DNA from: an uncultured Streptococcus sp.
GTDB taxonomy: Bacteria > Bacillota > Bacilli > Lactobacillales > Streptococcaceae
Reading direction: 5' to 3'
NCBI RefSeq assembly: GCF_905372115.1
Contig: NZ_CAJPNR010000001.1
Location: forward strand, 124,001 to 188,000
Length of the DNA stretch: 64,000 bases
Below the pieces are notes generated by a model, which saw nothing but the letters and a program-made list of their open reading frames with translations, did not search any database and had not been told where the DNA came from. Of this stretch, positions 42,526 through 51,680 are shown piece by piece (position 1 is the stretch's first letter; every line of letters begins with the position of its first letter). A program made the translations under genes and the position numbers.

Positions 42526-42582
42526 TTGAACCGCACCCCAAAAGTTAGATTTTTTCTGTCTAACTTTTGGGGTGCGGTTCAA
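42526..42582. repeat. Perfect 24-bp inverted repeat with 9-base centre (MITE-like or bidirectional terminator)
   Basis: The left arm 42526-42549 and right arm 42559-42582 are perfectly complementary over 24 bases. The left arm starts TTGAACCGCACCCC and ends AAAAGTTAGA; the centre is TTTTTTCTG. The inner end AAAAGTTAGA equals the arm of the hairpin at 14555-14582, and the whole arm looks like an IS3-family (IS150-group) terminal repeat. It lies between convergent genes and could serve as a two-way terminator (T-run in the centre). No obvious target duplication was seen. Confidence 0.75.
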
Positions 42583-42594
42583 TTCAACTTCTTT

Positions 42595-43221
42595 TTATTT
42601 GGAGACCATTTTCCAGAAAAAATCAATGATATAAGTTAGTCCGTAGGTATAGATGATGAGAGTGACGGGCTTGCAGAGAAGGATAATTAGCATGTACTTT
42701 TTGAAAGTCATCTTGGTCAGGGCCGCCAGCATGCAGAGAAAGTCGGCTGGACTGATGGGCCAAATCATCATGAAGATAAAGAAGCGCTCAAAGCGATTAC
42801 CCTTATCCAGCCAGCCGATGTATTTATCATAGGTGCGCTTGCTGACGACAGACTGAACAAAGGCCGGACCGTAGGTGCGCGCCAGATAAAATATCAGGGC
42901 GCAGCCAATGACAATACCGATATAGTTATAAATGGTGCCGATGATATGGCCGTAGATGAAAACGCCAGCGACAGAGGTCAGGGCGCCAGGGATAATGGGT
43001 ACGACCGTCTGTAGAATCTGCAGGAAGATAAAGAGAGGCGGTCCCCAGATGCCAGCCTGCTGGATAAAGGCTGAGAGAGTTTCCTTGGACTGGAGAATGC
43101 CTGCGAAATAGGCCCAAAGACAAAAGGCCACCGTTCCTAGAGCGCCAATGGCGGACGACCAGTTGATAATTTTTTGCAAAAGAGGGGAAACAGCCTGCAT
43201 CTGTCTGTTTTTTTCTGCCAT
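42595..43221 (-). CDS. TVP38/TMEM64-family (VTT/DedA-like) membrane protein
   Basis: 208 aa integral membrane protein with about five hydrophobic segments. Family motifs: PLFIFLQILQTVVPIIPGALT, IGTIYNYIGIVIGCALIFYLARTYG and FMMIWPISPADFLCMLAALT. VTT proteins move lipids or act in membrane homeostasis; the role here is inferred. TGGAGG lies 5-6 bases before the ATG (- strand). Divergent from yqeG with about 135 bases between; convergent with the dehydrogenase. Confidence 0.9.
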   Translation of the reverse strand: MAEKNRQMQAVSPLLQKIINWSSAIGALGTVAFCLWAYFAGILQSKETLSAFIQQAGIWGPPLFIFLQILQTVVPIIPGALTSVAGVFIYGHIIGTIYNYIGIVIGCALIFYLARTYGPAFVQSVVSKRTYDKYIGWLDKGNRFERFFIFMMIWPISPADFLCMLAALTKMTFKKYMLIILLCKPVTLIIYTYGLTYIIDFFWKMVSK

Positions 43222-43297
43222 ACAAACCTCCAGGACATTTATACTATCACCACTATAATATCATCTTTTGTCCTTTTTGTAACCTTTGAGGCTGAAG

Positions 43298-43326
43298 GTG
43301 TCAAAAAGCCCATTTTATGCTATAAT
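43298..43326 (+). promoter_or_regulatory. Promoter of the yqeG operon
   Basis: GTGTCA (43298-43303), 17 bases, TATAAT (43321-43326), 29 bases before the GTG start. Confidence 0.65.
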
Positions 43327-43355
43327 AATGAGAATACGAATTTTTGGAGTGAGAT

Positions 43356-43883
43356 GTGGCGATTGAAGATTATATGCCGGACTTTGCGGTCGAGGCAGTT
43401 TACGATTTGACAGTAGAGAGTTTGAAAAGACAGGGCATCAAAGCGGTTTTGGTGGATTTGGATAACACCTTGATTGCTTGGAATAATCCTGACGGAACCC
43501 CAGAGATGAAGAAGTGGCTCCATGATTTGCGGGACGCAGGCATTCGGATTATCGTAGTGTCCAATAATAACCAAAAACGGGTCAAGCGGGCTGTTGAAAA
43601 GTTTGATATTGACTATGTCTACTGGGCGATGAAACCCTTCACTTGGGGAATTGACCGGGCGCTCAAATTTTTTCATTTTGAAAAAAATGAAGTGGTCATG
43701 GTGGGCGATCAGCTCATGACGGATATTCGGGCAGCTCATCGGGCCGGGATTCGTTCGATTTTGGTTAAGCCACTGGTTGAGCACGACTCTATCAAGACCC
43801 AGATCAATCGGGCGCGTGAACGCCGTGTGCTTAAGAAAATTACTGAAAAATACGGCCCTATTCAATACAAAAAAGGAATTTAA
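43356..43883 (+). CDS. yqeG: YqeG-family HAD IIIA phosphatase
   Basis: 175 aa. HAD motif I VLVDLDNTLIAWNNPDGTPE, motif II IIVVSNNNQKRVKRA, and motif IV VMVGDQLMTDIRAAHRAG. It starts at GTG 43356 (MAIEDYMPDFA as translated) behind GGAGTGAG. First gene of the conserved yqeGH-yhbY-nadD-yqeK-rsfS cluster, found next to ribosome assembly genes across Firmicutes. Its substrate is not known. Confidence 0.93.
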   Translation: MAIEDYMPDFAVEAVYDLTVESLKRQGIKAVLVDLDNTLIAWNNPDGTPEMKKWLHDLRDAGIRIIVVSNNNQKRVKRAVEKFDIDYVYWAMKPFTWGIDRALKFFHFEKNEVVMVGDQLMTDIRAAHRAGIRSILVKPLVEHDSIKTQINRARERRVLKKITEKYGPIQYKKGI

Positions 43884-43885
43884 GC

Positions 43886-44992
43886 ATGGAAGAACTTCTC
43901 TGCATTGGCTGCGGAGCCACTATTCAGACAGAAGATAAGAGCAAGCTAGGCTACACGCCCCAGTCGGCTCTAGAAAAAGGCTTGGAGACAGGCGAACTCT
44001 ATTGCCAGCGCTGTTTCCGCCTGCGCCATTATAATGAAATCAGCGACGTCCAGCTGACGGATGATGACTTTCTGCGGCTTCTCCATGAGGTTGGAGATAG
44101 CAACGCCTTGGTCGTCAATGTTGTCGATATTTTTGACTTTAATGGATCGGTTATTCCTGGCCTGCCTCGCTTTGTCGCAGGAAATGATGTTCTCTTAGTT
44201 GGGAATAAAAAGGACATTCTGCCTAAATCGGTCAAGGATAGCAAGGTGACCCAGTGGCTGACGGAGCGGGCTCACGAAGAAGGCCTGCGTCCAGTCGATG
44301 TGGTCTTGACCTCTGCTCAGAACAAGCAGGCAATCAAGGACTTGATTGACAAGATTGAGCATTGCCGCAAGGGACGTGACGTTTATGTGGTTGGCGTGAC
44401 CAATGTGGGCAAGTCTACTTTGATTAACGCCATTATTCAGGAAATCACGGGTGATAAGGATATTATTACGACTTCGCGCTTCCCTGGAACAACTCTGGAT
44501 AAAATCGAGATTCCTTTAGCGGACGGCAGTCATATCTATGATACACCGGGCATTATCCATCGTCACCAGATGGCTCATTATCTCTCTGCTAAGAATCTCA
44601 AATACATCAGTCCTAAAAAGGAAATCAAGCCCAAAACATACCAGCTCAATCCTGAGCAAACCCTCTTTTTGGGTGGTTTAGGCCGCTTTGATTTTGTGGC
44701 AGGTGACAAGCAGGGCTTCACAGCTTATTTTGACAATGAGCTTAAGCTCCACCGGACCAAGTTGGAAGGTGCTAGCGATTTTTATGACAAGCATGTCGGC
44801 GGTCTCTTAGTGCCGCCAGTTGGCAAGGAAAAGGAAGAATTTCCAACCTTGGTCAAGCATGAATTTACCATCAAGGACAAGACGGATATCGTCTTCTCTG
44901 GTCTGGGCTGGATTCGCGTCAGTGGACCTGCCCGAGTAGCTGGTTGGGCGCCAGAGGGTGTAGCGGTTGTCACTCGGAAAGCTATTATATAA
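43886..44992 (+). CDS. yqeH: YqeH, circularly permuted ribosome-assembly GTPase
   Basis: 368 aa. N-terminal treble-clef zinc finger (CIGCGATIQTED and YCQRCFRLRHYNE). Circularly permuted G domain: G4 VGNKKDILP and G5-like LTSAQNK come before G1 GVTNVGKSTLINAI and G3 DTPGI. C-terminal RNA-binding region. In Bacillus it is needed for 30S subunit assembly. The start is 2 bases after the yqeG stop, so they are coupled. Confidence 0.96.
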   Translation: MEELLCIGCGATIQTEDKSKLGYTPQSALEKGLETGELYCQRCFRLRHYNEISDVQLTDDDFLRLLHEVGDSNALVVNVVDIFDFNGSVIPGLPRFVAGNDVLLVGNKKDILPKSVKDSKVTQWLTERAHEEGLRPVDVVLTSAQNKQAIKDLIDKIEHCRKGRDVYVVGVTNVGKSTLINAIIQEITGDKDIITTSRFPGTTLDKIEIPLADGSHIYDTPGIIHRHQMAHYLSAKNLKYISPKKEIKPKTYQLNPEQTLFLGGLGRFDFVAGDKQGFTAYFDNELKLHRTKLEGASDFYDKHVGGLLVPPVGKEKEEFPTLVKHEFTIKDKTDIVFSGLGWIRVSGPARVAGWAPEGVAVVTRKAII

Positions 44993-45011
44993 TACTCAAG
45001 AAACCAAGGGG

Positions 45012-45093
45012 AATAAATCCCCTTAAAATAAGGAAGGAAAAGGCCGTGAACAGTGATGAGACAAGCAAGTCCCAACTGACTCAGGCCTTATAG
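45012..45093 (+). other. Structured spacer between yqeH and yhbY
   Basis: AAGGGGA-ATAAA-TCCCCTT forms a perfect 7-bp hairpin near 45006-45024. A second pairing, AAGGCC with GGCCTT, spans about 45049-45090. There is no T-tract. No known riboswitch was recognised. It may tune the balance between yqeH and yhbY. Confidence 0.4.
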
Positions 45094-45099
45094 AAGAAC

Positions 45100-45411
45100 A
45101 TGACACTAACATCAAAACAACGCGCCTTTCTCAACAGTCAGGCACACAGTCTCAAACCCATCATTCAGATTGGGAAAAATGGACTCAACGACCAAATCAA
45201 AACCAGCGTCCGTCAGGCACTGGATGCGCGAGAGTTGATTAAGGTTACGCTCTTGCAAAACACGGATGAGAATATTCACGAGGTCGCGGAAATTCTGGAA
45301 GAGGAAATCGGAGTAGATACAGTGCAGAAGATTGGTCGAATCTTGATTCTCTACAAGCAGTCCAGCAAGAAGGAAAATCGCAAACTCTCTGTCAAAGTCA
45401 AGCAAATTTAA
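45100..45411 (+). CDS. yhbY: YhbY-family RNA-binding (CRM domain) protein
   Basis: 103 aa single CRM domain: LTSKQRAFLNSQAHSLKPII, IGKNGLNDQIKTSVRQALDA and the C-terminal IGRILILYKQSS. Binds pre-50S ribosomal RNA in other bacteria. It belongs to the ribosome/NAD cluster, with nadD 28 bases downstream. Confidence 0.95.
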   Translation: MTLTSKQRAFLNSQAHSLKPIIQIGKNGLNDQIKTSVRQALDARELIKVTLLQNTDENIHEVAEILEEEIGVDTVQKIGRILILYKQSSKKENRKLSVKVKQI

Positions 45412-45439
45412 GGAAAAATTTCTGTGGAGATATCAGCCT

Positions 45440-46072
45440 ATGGCTATTGAATTACTGACCCCCTTTACCAAGGTAGAATTAGAACCAGAAGTTAAAGATA
45501 AAAAACGCAAGCAGATTGGCATACTAGGTGGGAATTTCAACCCTGTCCACAATGCTCATTTGGTCGTGGCGGATCAGGTCCGCCAACAGTTAGGCTTGGA
45601 TCAGGTCCTGCTCATGCCAGAGTACGAGCCGCCACATGTGGATAAGAAAGAGACCATTGATGAGCAGCATCGGCTGAAAATGCTGGAGCTGGCTATCGAG
45701 GGCATTGCAGGATTAGGGATTGAGCCCATTGAGCTGGAACGCAAGGGAATTTCTTACAGCTATGACACCATGAAGCTGCTGACAGAGCAGCATCCAGATA
45801 CGGACTATTACTTTATCATCGGTGCGGATATGGTGGATTATCTGCCTAAGTGGTACCGGATTGATGAGCTGGTTGAGCTGGTTCAATTTGTCGGTGTTCA
45901 GCGGCCGCGCTACAAGGCGGGAACTTCTTACCCTGTCATCTGGGTGGATGTGCCCCTTATGGATATTTCCTCCAGTATGGTGCGGGATTTTCTAGCTCAG
46001 GGACGGACTCCTAATTTCCTGCTGCCTCAGCCAGTGTTAGACTATATCGAGAAAGAAGGGCTTTACCTATGA
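45440..46072 (+). CDS. nadD: Nicotinate-nucleotide adenylyltransferase NadD
   Basis: 210 aa. Adenylates nicotinate mononucleotide for NAD synthesis, which fits with pncA elsewhere in the window. Nucleotidyltransferase motif [19 protein letters not shown] and the C-terminal [13 protein letters not shown]. An N-terminal extension of about 23 residues ([20 protein letters not shown]) before the core is typical of streptococcal NadD. The stop overlaps the yqeK start by four bases (ATGA). Confidence 0.96.
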   Translation: MAIELLTPFTKVELEPEVKDKKRKQIGILGGNFNPVHNAHLVVADQVRQQLGLDQVLLMPEYEPPHVDKKETIDEQHRLKMLELAIEGIAGLGIEPIELERKGISYSYDTMKLLTEQHPDTDYYFIIGADMVDYLPKWYRIDELVELVQFVGVQRPRYKAGTSYPVIWVDVPLMDISSSMVRDFLAQGRTPNFLLPQPVLDYIEKEGLYL

Positions 46073-46671
46073 CCTATGAAAGCTATATCCGCATGAGCCG
46101 AGAGGCCTTGCTGGCTAAGATGGAAACAGTCATGCCCGAGAAGCGCCTGCGGCATTGTCTGGGTGTGGAAAAGGCTGCCCGAGAATTAGCGGAGCGCTTC
46201 GGTCTTGACGTCGAAAAAGCGGGTCTGGCAGGACTCCTACACGACTATGCTAAAAAGGTCTCGGATGAGGATTTTCTGGCCTTGATTGACAAATACCAGC
46301 TGGATCCTGACCTGAAAAACTGGGGCAACAATGTCTGGCATGGCATGGTGGGCATTTACAAGATTCAGGAAGATTTAGGTGTGAAAGACGCTGATATTCT
46401 GCGAGCCATCGAGATTCATACAGTGGGCAGTGATACCATGTCTGAGCTGGACAAGGTGGTCTACGTAGCTGACTACATTGAGCACAATCGGGACTTTCCG
46501 GGAGTGGATAAGGCTAGAGAGCTGGCTCAACGGTCGCTCAATCAGGTTGTGGCCTACGAAACAGCAAGGACAGTAGAGCATTTGGCTCACAAAGGAATGC
46601 CCATCTATCCGCAGACCTTGGAGACTTACAATGCCTTTGTAGGATATTTGAAGGAAATAGAAGAAAATTAA
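46069..46671 (+). CDS. yqeK: YqeK, HD-domain bis(5'-nucleosyl)-tetraphosphatase
   Basis: 200 aa HD-superfamily hydrolase that splits Ap4A symmetrically in characterised homologues. Metal motifs: [34 protein letters not shown] (HD pair), and [21 protein letters not shown]. Translationally coupled to nadD by the ATGA overlap; rsfS follows after 9 bases. Confidence 0.95.
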   Translation: MTYESYIRMSREALLAKMETVMPEKRLRHCLGVEKAARELAERFGLDVEKAGLAGLLHDYAKKVSDEDFLALIDKYQLDPDLKNWGNNVWHGMVGIYKIQEDLGVKDADILRAIEIHTVGSDTMSELDKVVYVADYIEHNRDFPGVDKARELAQRSLNQVVAYETARTVEHLAHKGMPIYPQTLETYNAFVGYLKEIEEN

Positions 46672-46680
46672 AGAGGAACT

Positions 46681-47046
46681 ATGAAAGAACAAGAATTATT
46701 AGAACTGGTCGTGAAGGCGGCCGATGAAAAGCGTGCAGAAGATATTGTGGCTTTGGACTTGCAAGGTCTGACAACCGTGACAGATTATTTTGTCATCGTT
46801 AGCTCTATGAACAGTCGTCAGCTGGATGCAGTCGCTGAAAATATCCGTGAGAAAGCTGCGGCGGCGGGTGTTTCTGCTGGTCATGTTGAGGGAGATGCAG
46901 CTGGCGGCTGGGTGCTCTTAGACTTGGGCGGCGTGGTTGTCCATGTCTTTTCAGAAGAAATGCGGGCGCATTACAATTTGGAAAAGTTGTGGCACGAAGC
47001 AACGGGTGTGGATGTTGCTACCTTATTGGAAGAAAAAAATAAGTGA
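46681..47046 (+). CDS. rsfS: RsfS, ribosome silencing factor
   Basis: 121 aa. Binds ribosomal protein L14 and blocks subunit joining during starvation. Signature [40 protein letters not shown] and [10 protein letters not shown]. The RBS AGAGGAACT lies before ATG 46681. Followed by a 75-base gap with a weak hairpin before the methyltransferase. Confidence 0.96.
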   Translation: MKEQELLELVVKAADEKRAEDIVALDLQGLTTVTDYFVIVSSMNSRQLDAVAENIREKAAAAGVSAGHVEGDAAGGWVLLDLGGVVVHVFSEEMRAHYNLEKLWHEATGVDVATLLEEKNK

Positions 47047-47121
47047 TTTTTTGCCCTTTGGCAAGAAAGCAGAATTCGGCTCAGTCAGCCTGCTGGCTGG
47101 GCTATTTTTGAAAGGAAAAAT

Positions 47122-47856
47122 ATGGCAACTTATGAAACCTTCGCGTCGGTTTACGATGCGATTATGGATGATTCTTTGTATGAGAAGTGGACGGATTTCA
47201 GCCTGCGCCATTTTCCCAAGGATAAGAAAAAGCTGCTGGAGCTGGCCTGTGGTACGGGCATTCAGTCTATTTATTTTAAGTGGGCAGGTTTCGAGGTGAC
47301 GGGGCTGGATCTGAGTCAGGAAATGCTAGATTTGGCAGAGAAGCGTAGCAGAGAGGCTGGTTTGGACATTCCCTTTATACAAGGGAATATGCTGGATTTG
47401 AGTGGCGTCGGTCAGTTTGATTTGGTGACTTGTTATTCGGACTCGATTTGCTATATGGAGGACGAAGTCGATGTTGGTCAGGTCTTCACTCAAGTTTACC
47501 AGCATCTAAATGAGGGTGGCCGCTTTATCTTTGATGTGCACTCGATTTACCAGATTGACGAGGTTTTTCCAGGTTATTCCTATCATGAAAATGCTGAAAC
47601 CTTTGCTATGGTATGGGATTCTTATGCGGACGAACCGCCTCATTCTATCGTGCATGAGCTGACCTTCTTTGTCCAAGAAGAGGATGGGCGCTTCACGCGC
47701 CATGATGAGGTGCATGAGGAGCGGACCTATGAGATTCTGACCTATGATATCTTGCTGGAGCAGGCTGGTTTTAAGAATGTCAAGGTTTACGCAGACTTTG
47801 AGGACAAGGAGCCAACTGACAAGAGCGCTCGCTGGTTCTTTGTGGCGGAGAAATGA
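47122..47856 (+). CDS. Class I SAM-dependent methyltransferase
   Basis: 244 aa. SAM-binding motif [21 protein letters not shown], motif [14 protein letters not shown], and [16 protein letters not shown]. This methyltransferase is conserved in position after rsfS in streptococci; its substrate is unknown. Start ATG 47122 after GAAAGGAA. tmcAL begins one base after its stop. Confidence 0.9.
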   Translation: MATYETFASVYDAIMDDSLYEKWTDFSLRHFPKDKKKLLELACGTGIQSIYFKWAGFEVTGLDLSQEMLDLAEKRSREAGLDIPFIQGNMLDLSGVGQFDLVTCYSDSICYMEDEVDVGQVFTQVYQHLNEGGRFIFDVHSIYQIDEVFPGYSYHENAETFAMVWDSYADEPPHSIVHELTFFVQEEDGRFTRHDEVHEERTYEILTYDILLEQAGFKNVKVYADFEDKEPTDKSARWFFVAEK

Positions 47857-47857
47857 G

Positions 47858-48952
47858 ATGACAGTTACCGGTATTATCGCAGAGTTTAATCCTTTTCATA
47901 ATGGGCACAAATATCTGCTGGAGCAGGCTTCTGGTCTGAAAATTATCGCTATGAGCGGCAATTTTGTTCAGCGAGGGGAGCCGGCTATCGTGGACAAGTG
48001 GACTCGGGTACAGATGGCTTTGGAAGCTGGAGCAGATTTGGTCCTTGAGCTGCCTTTCTTGGTCAGCGTTCAGGCGGCAGATTTTTTCGCTAAGGGAGCA
48101 GTAGACATCCTAGAGAGGCTAGGCATTGATCATCTGACTTTTGGGACCGAGGAAGTGCTGGATTATGAGAGTATTTCTAGGGTCTATGGTCAAAAGGCAG
48201 AGCAGATGGAGATTTATCTGGCTGGCTTGCCTGACTCCCTATCCTATCCCCAGAAGACTCAGGCCATGTGGCAGGAGTTTACAGGACTCAATTTCTCAGG
48301 CTCTACTCCCAATCATATTTTGGGCTTGGCCTATGCCAAGGCTGTGGCGAGAAAGGCTATAAAGTTGTGCCCGATTCAACGTCATGGAGCCGGCTATCAT
48401 TCCTTATCGGCTGATCAGGAATTTGCTTCCGCAACTGCCCTTCGTCAGAATCTGGATCAGCCAGACTTTCTCAAAAAATTCACTCCGGCTTATGTCTTGC
48501 TTGAGACGGCAGCAAAGGTGACTTGGGCAGACCTCTTTCCTTATCTCCGTTACCAGATAATGACCTGTCCGGATTTAACAGACTTTTATCAGGTCAATCA
48601 GGAGTTGGCCGTTAGGATTAGAGAGGCTCTGAAAAACAGTGAGACTATAGAAGAGCTAGTCGAACAGGTGGCGACCAAACGCTATACCAAGGCTAGGGTC
48701 CGGCGTCTGCTGACCTATATCCTGGTCGGAGCTAGGCAAGAAGAGCTTCCGTCAGGTGTTCATATTTTAGGCTTTTCCGAACAGGGGCGCCAGCATTTGT
48801 CCCAGCTTAAAGGAAAAGTTGAATTGGTCAGCCGTATCGGCAAGGAGCCATGGGACAGTTTGACCCAGCAGGCTGATAAGGTCTATCAGCTAGGCAATAC
48901 TGCACTTAAGGAACAGAACTTTGGACGAGTTCCGATTATGAAAGACAAGTAA
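47858..48952 (+). CDS. tmcAL: TmcAL, tRNA(Met) cytidine acetate ligase
   Basis: 364 aa. Uses acetate and ATP to form N4-acetylcytidine at the wobble position of elongator tRNA-Met. Nucleotidyltransferase motif [20 protein letters not shown], then [17 protein letters not shown], and the RHGAGYHS region. The start ATG 47858 is 2 bases after the upstream stop with GGCGGAG as RBS; an in-frame start at 47744 would run through the methyltransferase gene. Last gene of the cluster; a terminator begins inside its stop codon. Confidence 0.94.
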   Translation: MTVTGIIAEFNPFHNGHKYLLEQASGLKIIAMSGNFVQRGEPAIVDKWTRVQMALEAGADLVLELPFLVSVQAADFFAKGAVDILERLGIDHLTFGTEEVLDYESISRVYGQKAEQMEIYLAGLPDSLSYPQKTQAMWQEFTGLNFSGSTPNHILGLAYAKAVARKAIKLCPIQRHGAGYHSLSADQEFASATALRQNLDQPDFLKKFTPAYVLLETAAKVTWADLFPYLRYQIMTCPDLTDFYQVNQELAVRIREALKNSETIEELVEQVATKRYTKARVRRLLTYILVGARQEELPSGVHILGFSEQGRQHLSQLKGKVELVSRIGKEPWDSLTQQADKVYQLGNTALKEQNFGRVPIMKDK

Positions 48953-48973
48953 GGCTGAATATTCAGCCTTTTT
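48951..48973 (+). terminator. Terminator of the yqeG-tmcAL operon
   Basis: AAGGCTGA (48951-48958), loop ATAT, TCAGCCTT (48963-48970), then Ts. The left arm overlaps the tmcAL stop. Confidence 0.9.
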
Positions 48974-48980
48974 GCTTTGT

Positions 48981-49009
48981 TTGCGATGGTAAATAAAAAA
49001 TGGTATAAT
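48981..49009 (+). promoter_or_regulatory. Promoter upstream of the lipoprotein gene
   Basis: TTGCGA (48981-48986), 17 bases, TATAAT (49004-49009) with TGG before it. The coding start is 150 bases downstream, so the leader is long. Confidence 0.7.
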
Positions 49010-49158
49010 AAACAAATAAACTTGTTTTTACTAAGGAGCATGATTTGCTTTTTAGAGGTTTGACTGTAGGTATGAAAGCTAACATTTGGTTAATAAAACT
49101 TTGCTGAGCTTGATTGAATGATTATCTTTTATATCCATGTCTCAAAGGAGGAAGACTC

Positions 49159-49962
49159 ATGAAAATTCAAAAGATTACCTTTATGGCCCTTACAGCTTTA
49201 CTGACGCTTAGTTTAGGGGCTTGTAGCTTGATTGGGCAGAAGCATTCTCAAAAGAATCCGGGTGGGACGGAGAATAGCTCCCGTGAGAGCCAAAAGAATA
49301 CTTCTTCTGACGATATTGAAGAACTCTTGGAGAAAGCAGAAACTGCGAATGAAGATCTAACTTCAATGAAAATGAAGGTGAAATTATCTATCACTGTAGA
49401 TGGTTCCAATAAAACTCAAACGATGAGCGGAGATCTTCTGTATGATAAAAGCACGGATGAGCTGGCCAAGGGGCATTTAGTTATAGATGGAAAAGAGAGT
49501 GGTCAGGAGAGTTATCAAGAAGCGATTATGCCAGGCGGAGAGAATAAACTTTTGTATACTCGTTCTTCTAAAAATGGAACATGGTCTAAGCAAGAAATGG
49601 GAAGTGGGGCAGATTATTATGTTCAGCCCGATTATTTCAAACTCATGGATGGCTTTTATCAAATGGCTGATGATGTCACTGTAAAAGAAAGCGGTGATGA
49701 ATATGTTTTTAAATTAAGCAGTAAAAATGCTGATTTACTGGGGCTCTTTGGTGAAGAATTCAAACTAGAGCTAACAGGTGTTACTCAGGCTGATATGGAT
49801 AAAACGTTAGAAGTACGCTTGGATAAAAAGACCTTATTCTTAAAAGAATTTAAGCTAGGTTTATCTTATAAAGGTGAAGAAGGCAGTTTGGATGTTCAAA
49901 CAGATACTCAATATTCTGACTGGAATAATGTAGAGGAAGATGAGTTTAAGGCGCCTCAGTAA
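49159..49962 (+). CDS. Lipoprotein, LolA/LppX-like fold predicted
   Basis: 267 aa. Signal peptide MKIQKITFMALTALLTLSLG with lipobox LGAC, so anchored outside the membrane. A Ser/Asn-rich linker follows, then a beta-rich domain with LTSMKMKVKLSITVDGSNKT and MSGDLLYDKSTDELAKGHLV, resembling LppX/LolA-like lipoproteins of Firmicutes. The start is ATG 49159, behind AAAGGAGG; an ATG at 49114 has no RBS. Function unknown; a lipid or metabolite carrier is possible. Confidence 0.8.
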   Translation: MKIQKITFMALTALLTLSLGACSLIGQKHSQKNPGGTENSSRESQKNTSSDDIEELLEKAETANEDLTSMKMKVKLSITVDGSNKTQTMSGDLLYDKSTDELAKGHLVIDGKESGQESYQEAIMPGGENKLLYTRSSKNGTWSKQEMGSGADYYVQPDYFKLMDGFYQMADDVTVKESGDEYVFKLSSKNADLLGLFGEEFKLELTGVTQADMDKTLEVRLDKKTLFLKEFKLGLSYKGEEGSLDVQTDTQYSDWNNVEEDEFKAPQ

Positions 49963-50014
49963 AGCATTGACAGAATAGCTTCTAAACTATTAGCTGAGAA
50001 AGAAAGGAAAAGTC

Positions 50015-50569
50015 ATGCCTTTATTGTTTGCTTTTCGCTACCGTAGAGGACTCTATTTGACCATAGTCATCTTGGCATCTGTCTTTTTAGCCTCAGGCAT
50101 CATTTTCGGCGCTTTAGCTTCCTTGCTCTTGTTTTCAATTGATAAAGCCATGCCTGGATCAGGAATTATTTCATTCGGTTTGCCTTCTTTCCTTACCTTT
50201 CTCTTAGCCAGTCTACTTGAAATTTTTATAATCATCCATGCGGGACGCAAGCTGAGTAAAAAGTGCTTTGTTCTTGCGGGAACAGAATGGGGCCTGACCG
50301 TGCGAGGAGCTTTTTTGAAAGAGCATAGTTTTGCTTGGAATCAGCTAGAAAGCATCTTTTACCGGCCGGCTTGGGGAAGAACTTCTGATGGGCAGGCTTC
50401 TTTTCGACTGGGAGTCAGGTACTATCGGAGAGACTACCTATATGTCAAGCCTTATCATGGCAAGTCCGTTCGAGTAGATGTCACATTTTTGGATGGTAGA
50501 ATAGAGGGTGTTTTTGCTTGCTTAAGCAGGTGCAAACCGGATTTGCCTATTGTGAAAAATTATCAGTGA
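50015..50569 (+). CDS. Membrane protein with C-terminal YcxB/PH-like domain
   Basis: 184 aa. Two membrane helices (LYLTIVILASVFLASGIIFG and FLTFLLASLLEIFIIIHAG) are followed by a soluble beta-rich part containing LTVRGAFLKEHSFAWNQLES, typical of YcxB-like proteins. Function unknown. Follows the lipoprotein gene by 52 bases with GAAAGGAAA as RBS; probably co-transcribed. Terminator at 50639. Confidence 0.75.
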   Translation: MPLLFAFRYRRGLYLTIVILASVFLASGIIFGALASLLLFSIDKAMPGSGIISFGLPSFLTFLLASLLEIFIIIHAGRKLSKKCFVLAGTEWGLTVRGAFLKEHSFAWNQLESIFYRPAWGRTSDGQASFRLGVRYYRRDYLYVKPYHGKSVRVDVTFLDGRIEGVFACLSRCKPDLPIVKNYQ

Positions 50570-50638
50570 TATTTTTGATGGATTTCGGTAAAGGTCAGTT
50601 ATGATAGACCTGTCGGTTTCGGGAAATAGAATGTACCG

Positions 50639-50669
50639 TCTAGTTGCTCTTTTAGCGACTGGATTTTTT
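50639..50669 (+). terminator. Terminator after the YcxB-like gene
   Basis: TCTAGTTGCT (50639-50648) pairs with AGCGACTGGA (50654-50663; two G-U) around CTTTT, then six Ts. Confidence 0.85.
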
Positions 50670-50785
50670 ATGGAAGGAAAACAGAAATCAATTTTGTCTT
50701 GATTTCAGTCTAACAAGAGTTGAAGAATGCAACCAGAATCTTCTAGAAGCTATCATTTTTTCTTAGTGATTTTTCTGATTCCCTG

Positions 50786-50794
50786 TGTTATAAT
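50786..50794 (+). promoter_or_regulatory. Extended -10 promoter of yebC
   Basis: TGT-TATAAT at 50786-50794, 42 bases before the start codon; no clear -35. Confidence 0.6.
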
Positions 50795-50836
50795 AAGAAA
50801 GATTAAAAATGTAATTTATCAAAAGGAGAATCTCCA

Positions 50837-51553
50837 ATGGGACGTAAATGGGCCAATATTGTGGCAAAGAAAACGGCCAAAGACGGCGCGAACTCAAAAG
50901 TATATGCTAAGTTTGGTGTGGAAATCTATGTAGCAGCTAAAAAAGGTGATCCAGATCCAGAGTCTAACACAGCTTTGAAATTCGTTATTGACCGAGCTAA
51001 GCAGGCTCAGGTGCCAAAGCATGTCATTGACAAGGCCATCGATAAGGCAAAAGGAAACACGGACGAAACCTTTACTGAAGGCCGCTATGAAGGATTTGGG
51101 CCAAACGGTTCTATGCTGATTGTCGATACTCTGACTTCAAATGTCAATCGGACTGCAGCCAATGTCCGTGCTGCTTTTGGTAAAAATGGCGGCAATATGG
51201 GAGCTAGCGGCTCTGTAGCCTATTTATTTGATAATAAAGGCGTGATTGTCTTTGCGGGGGACGATGCTGACAGTGTCTTTGAACAGCTGCTGGAAGCGGA
51301 TGTAGATGTTGATGATGTTGAAGCAGAAGAAGGAAGCATCACTGTCTATACAGCGCCAACCGACCTTCACAAGGCCATCGTGGCTCTGCGTGAATCTGGC
51401 ATCCAGGAATTCCAAGTAACTGAGCTGGAAATGATTCCTCAGTCTGAAGTAGAGTTGACCGGTGAAGACCTCGAAACCTTTGAAAAGCTTTATAGCGTTT
51501 TAGAAGACGACGAAGATGTCCAAAAAATCTATACGAATGTAGATGGATTCTAA
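50837..51553 (+). CDS. yebC: YebC/PmpR-family protein
   Basis: 238 aa. Conserved N-terminus [40 protein letters not shown] and [18 protein letters not shown]. Family members act as transcription regulators; some are now linked to relief of ribosome stalling at prolines. RBS AAAGGAGAA. Monocistronic: own promoter and terminator. Confidence 0.95.
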
Positions 51554-51561
51554 ACATTCTT

Positions 51562-51589
51562 AACCTGTAGCTTGAGCTGCAGGTTTTTT
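51562..51589 (+). terminator. Terminator of yebC
   Basis: AACCTGTAGCT (51562-51572) and AGCTGCAGGTT (51575-51585; one G-U), followed by Ts. Confidence 0.88.
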
Positions 51590-51614
51590 ATATGATAATA
51601 ACTTTCAGACTGTA

Positions 51615-51643
51615 TTTACCAGTCAAGATAAGTATGGTAGAAT
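51615..51643 (+). promoter_or_regulatory. Promoter of the DUF5105-like lipoprotein
   Basis: TTTACC (51615-51620), 17 bases, TAGAAT (51638-51643) preceded by TGG. Confidence 0.6.
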
Positions 51644-51680
51644 AGAAAGGTCATATTATTAAGTTATTAAGGAGACAATG

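Noticed and set aside
42403..42639. 78-codon frame running through the perfect inverted repeat
   Set aside because: It crosses a terminator and the palindrome and enters the convergent gene; the apparent RBS near 42483 is followed by low-quality sequence.
43320..43865. 181-codon - strand frame over yqeG
   Set aside because: Antisense shadow of yqeG; also covers the yqeG promoter.
49040..49063. Seven-codon ATG frame after AAGGAG
   Set aside because: The start is only one base from the RBS; the TTG frame at 49045 has better spacing, and both remain weak.
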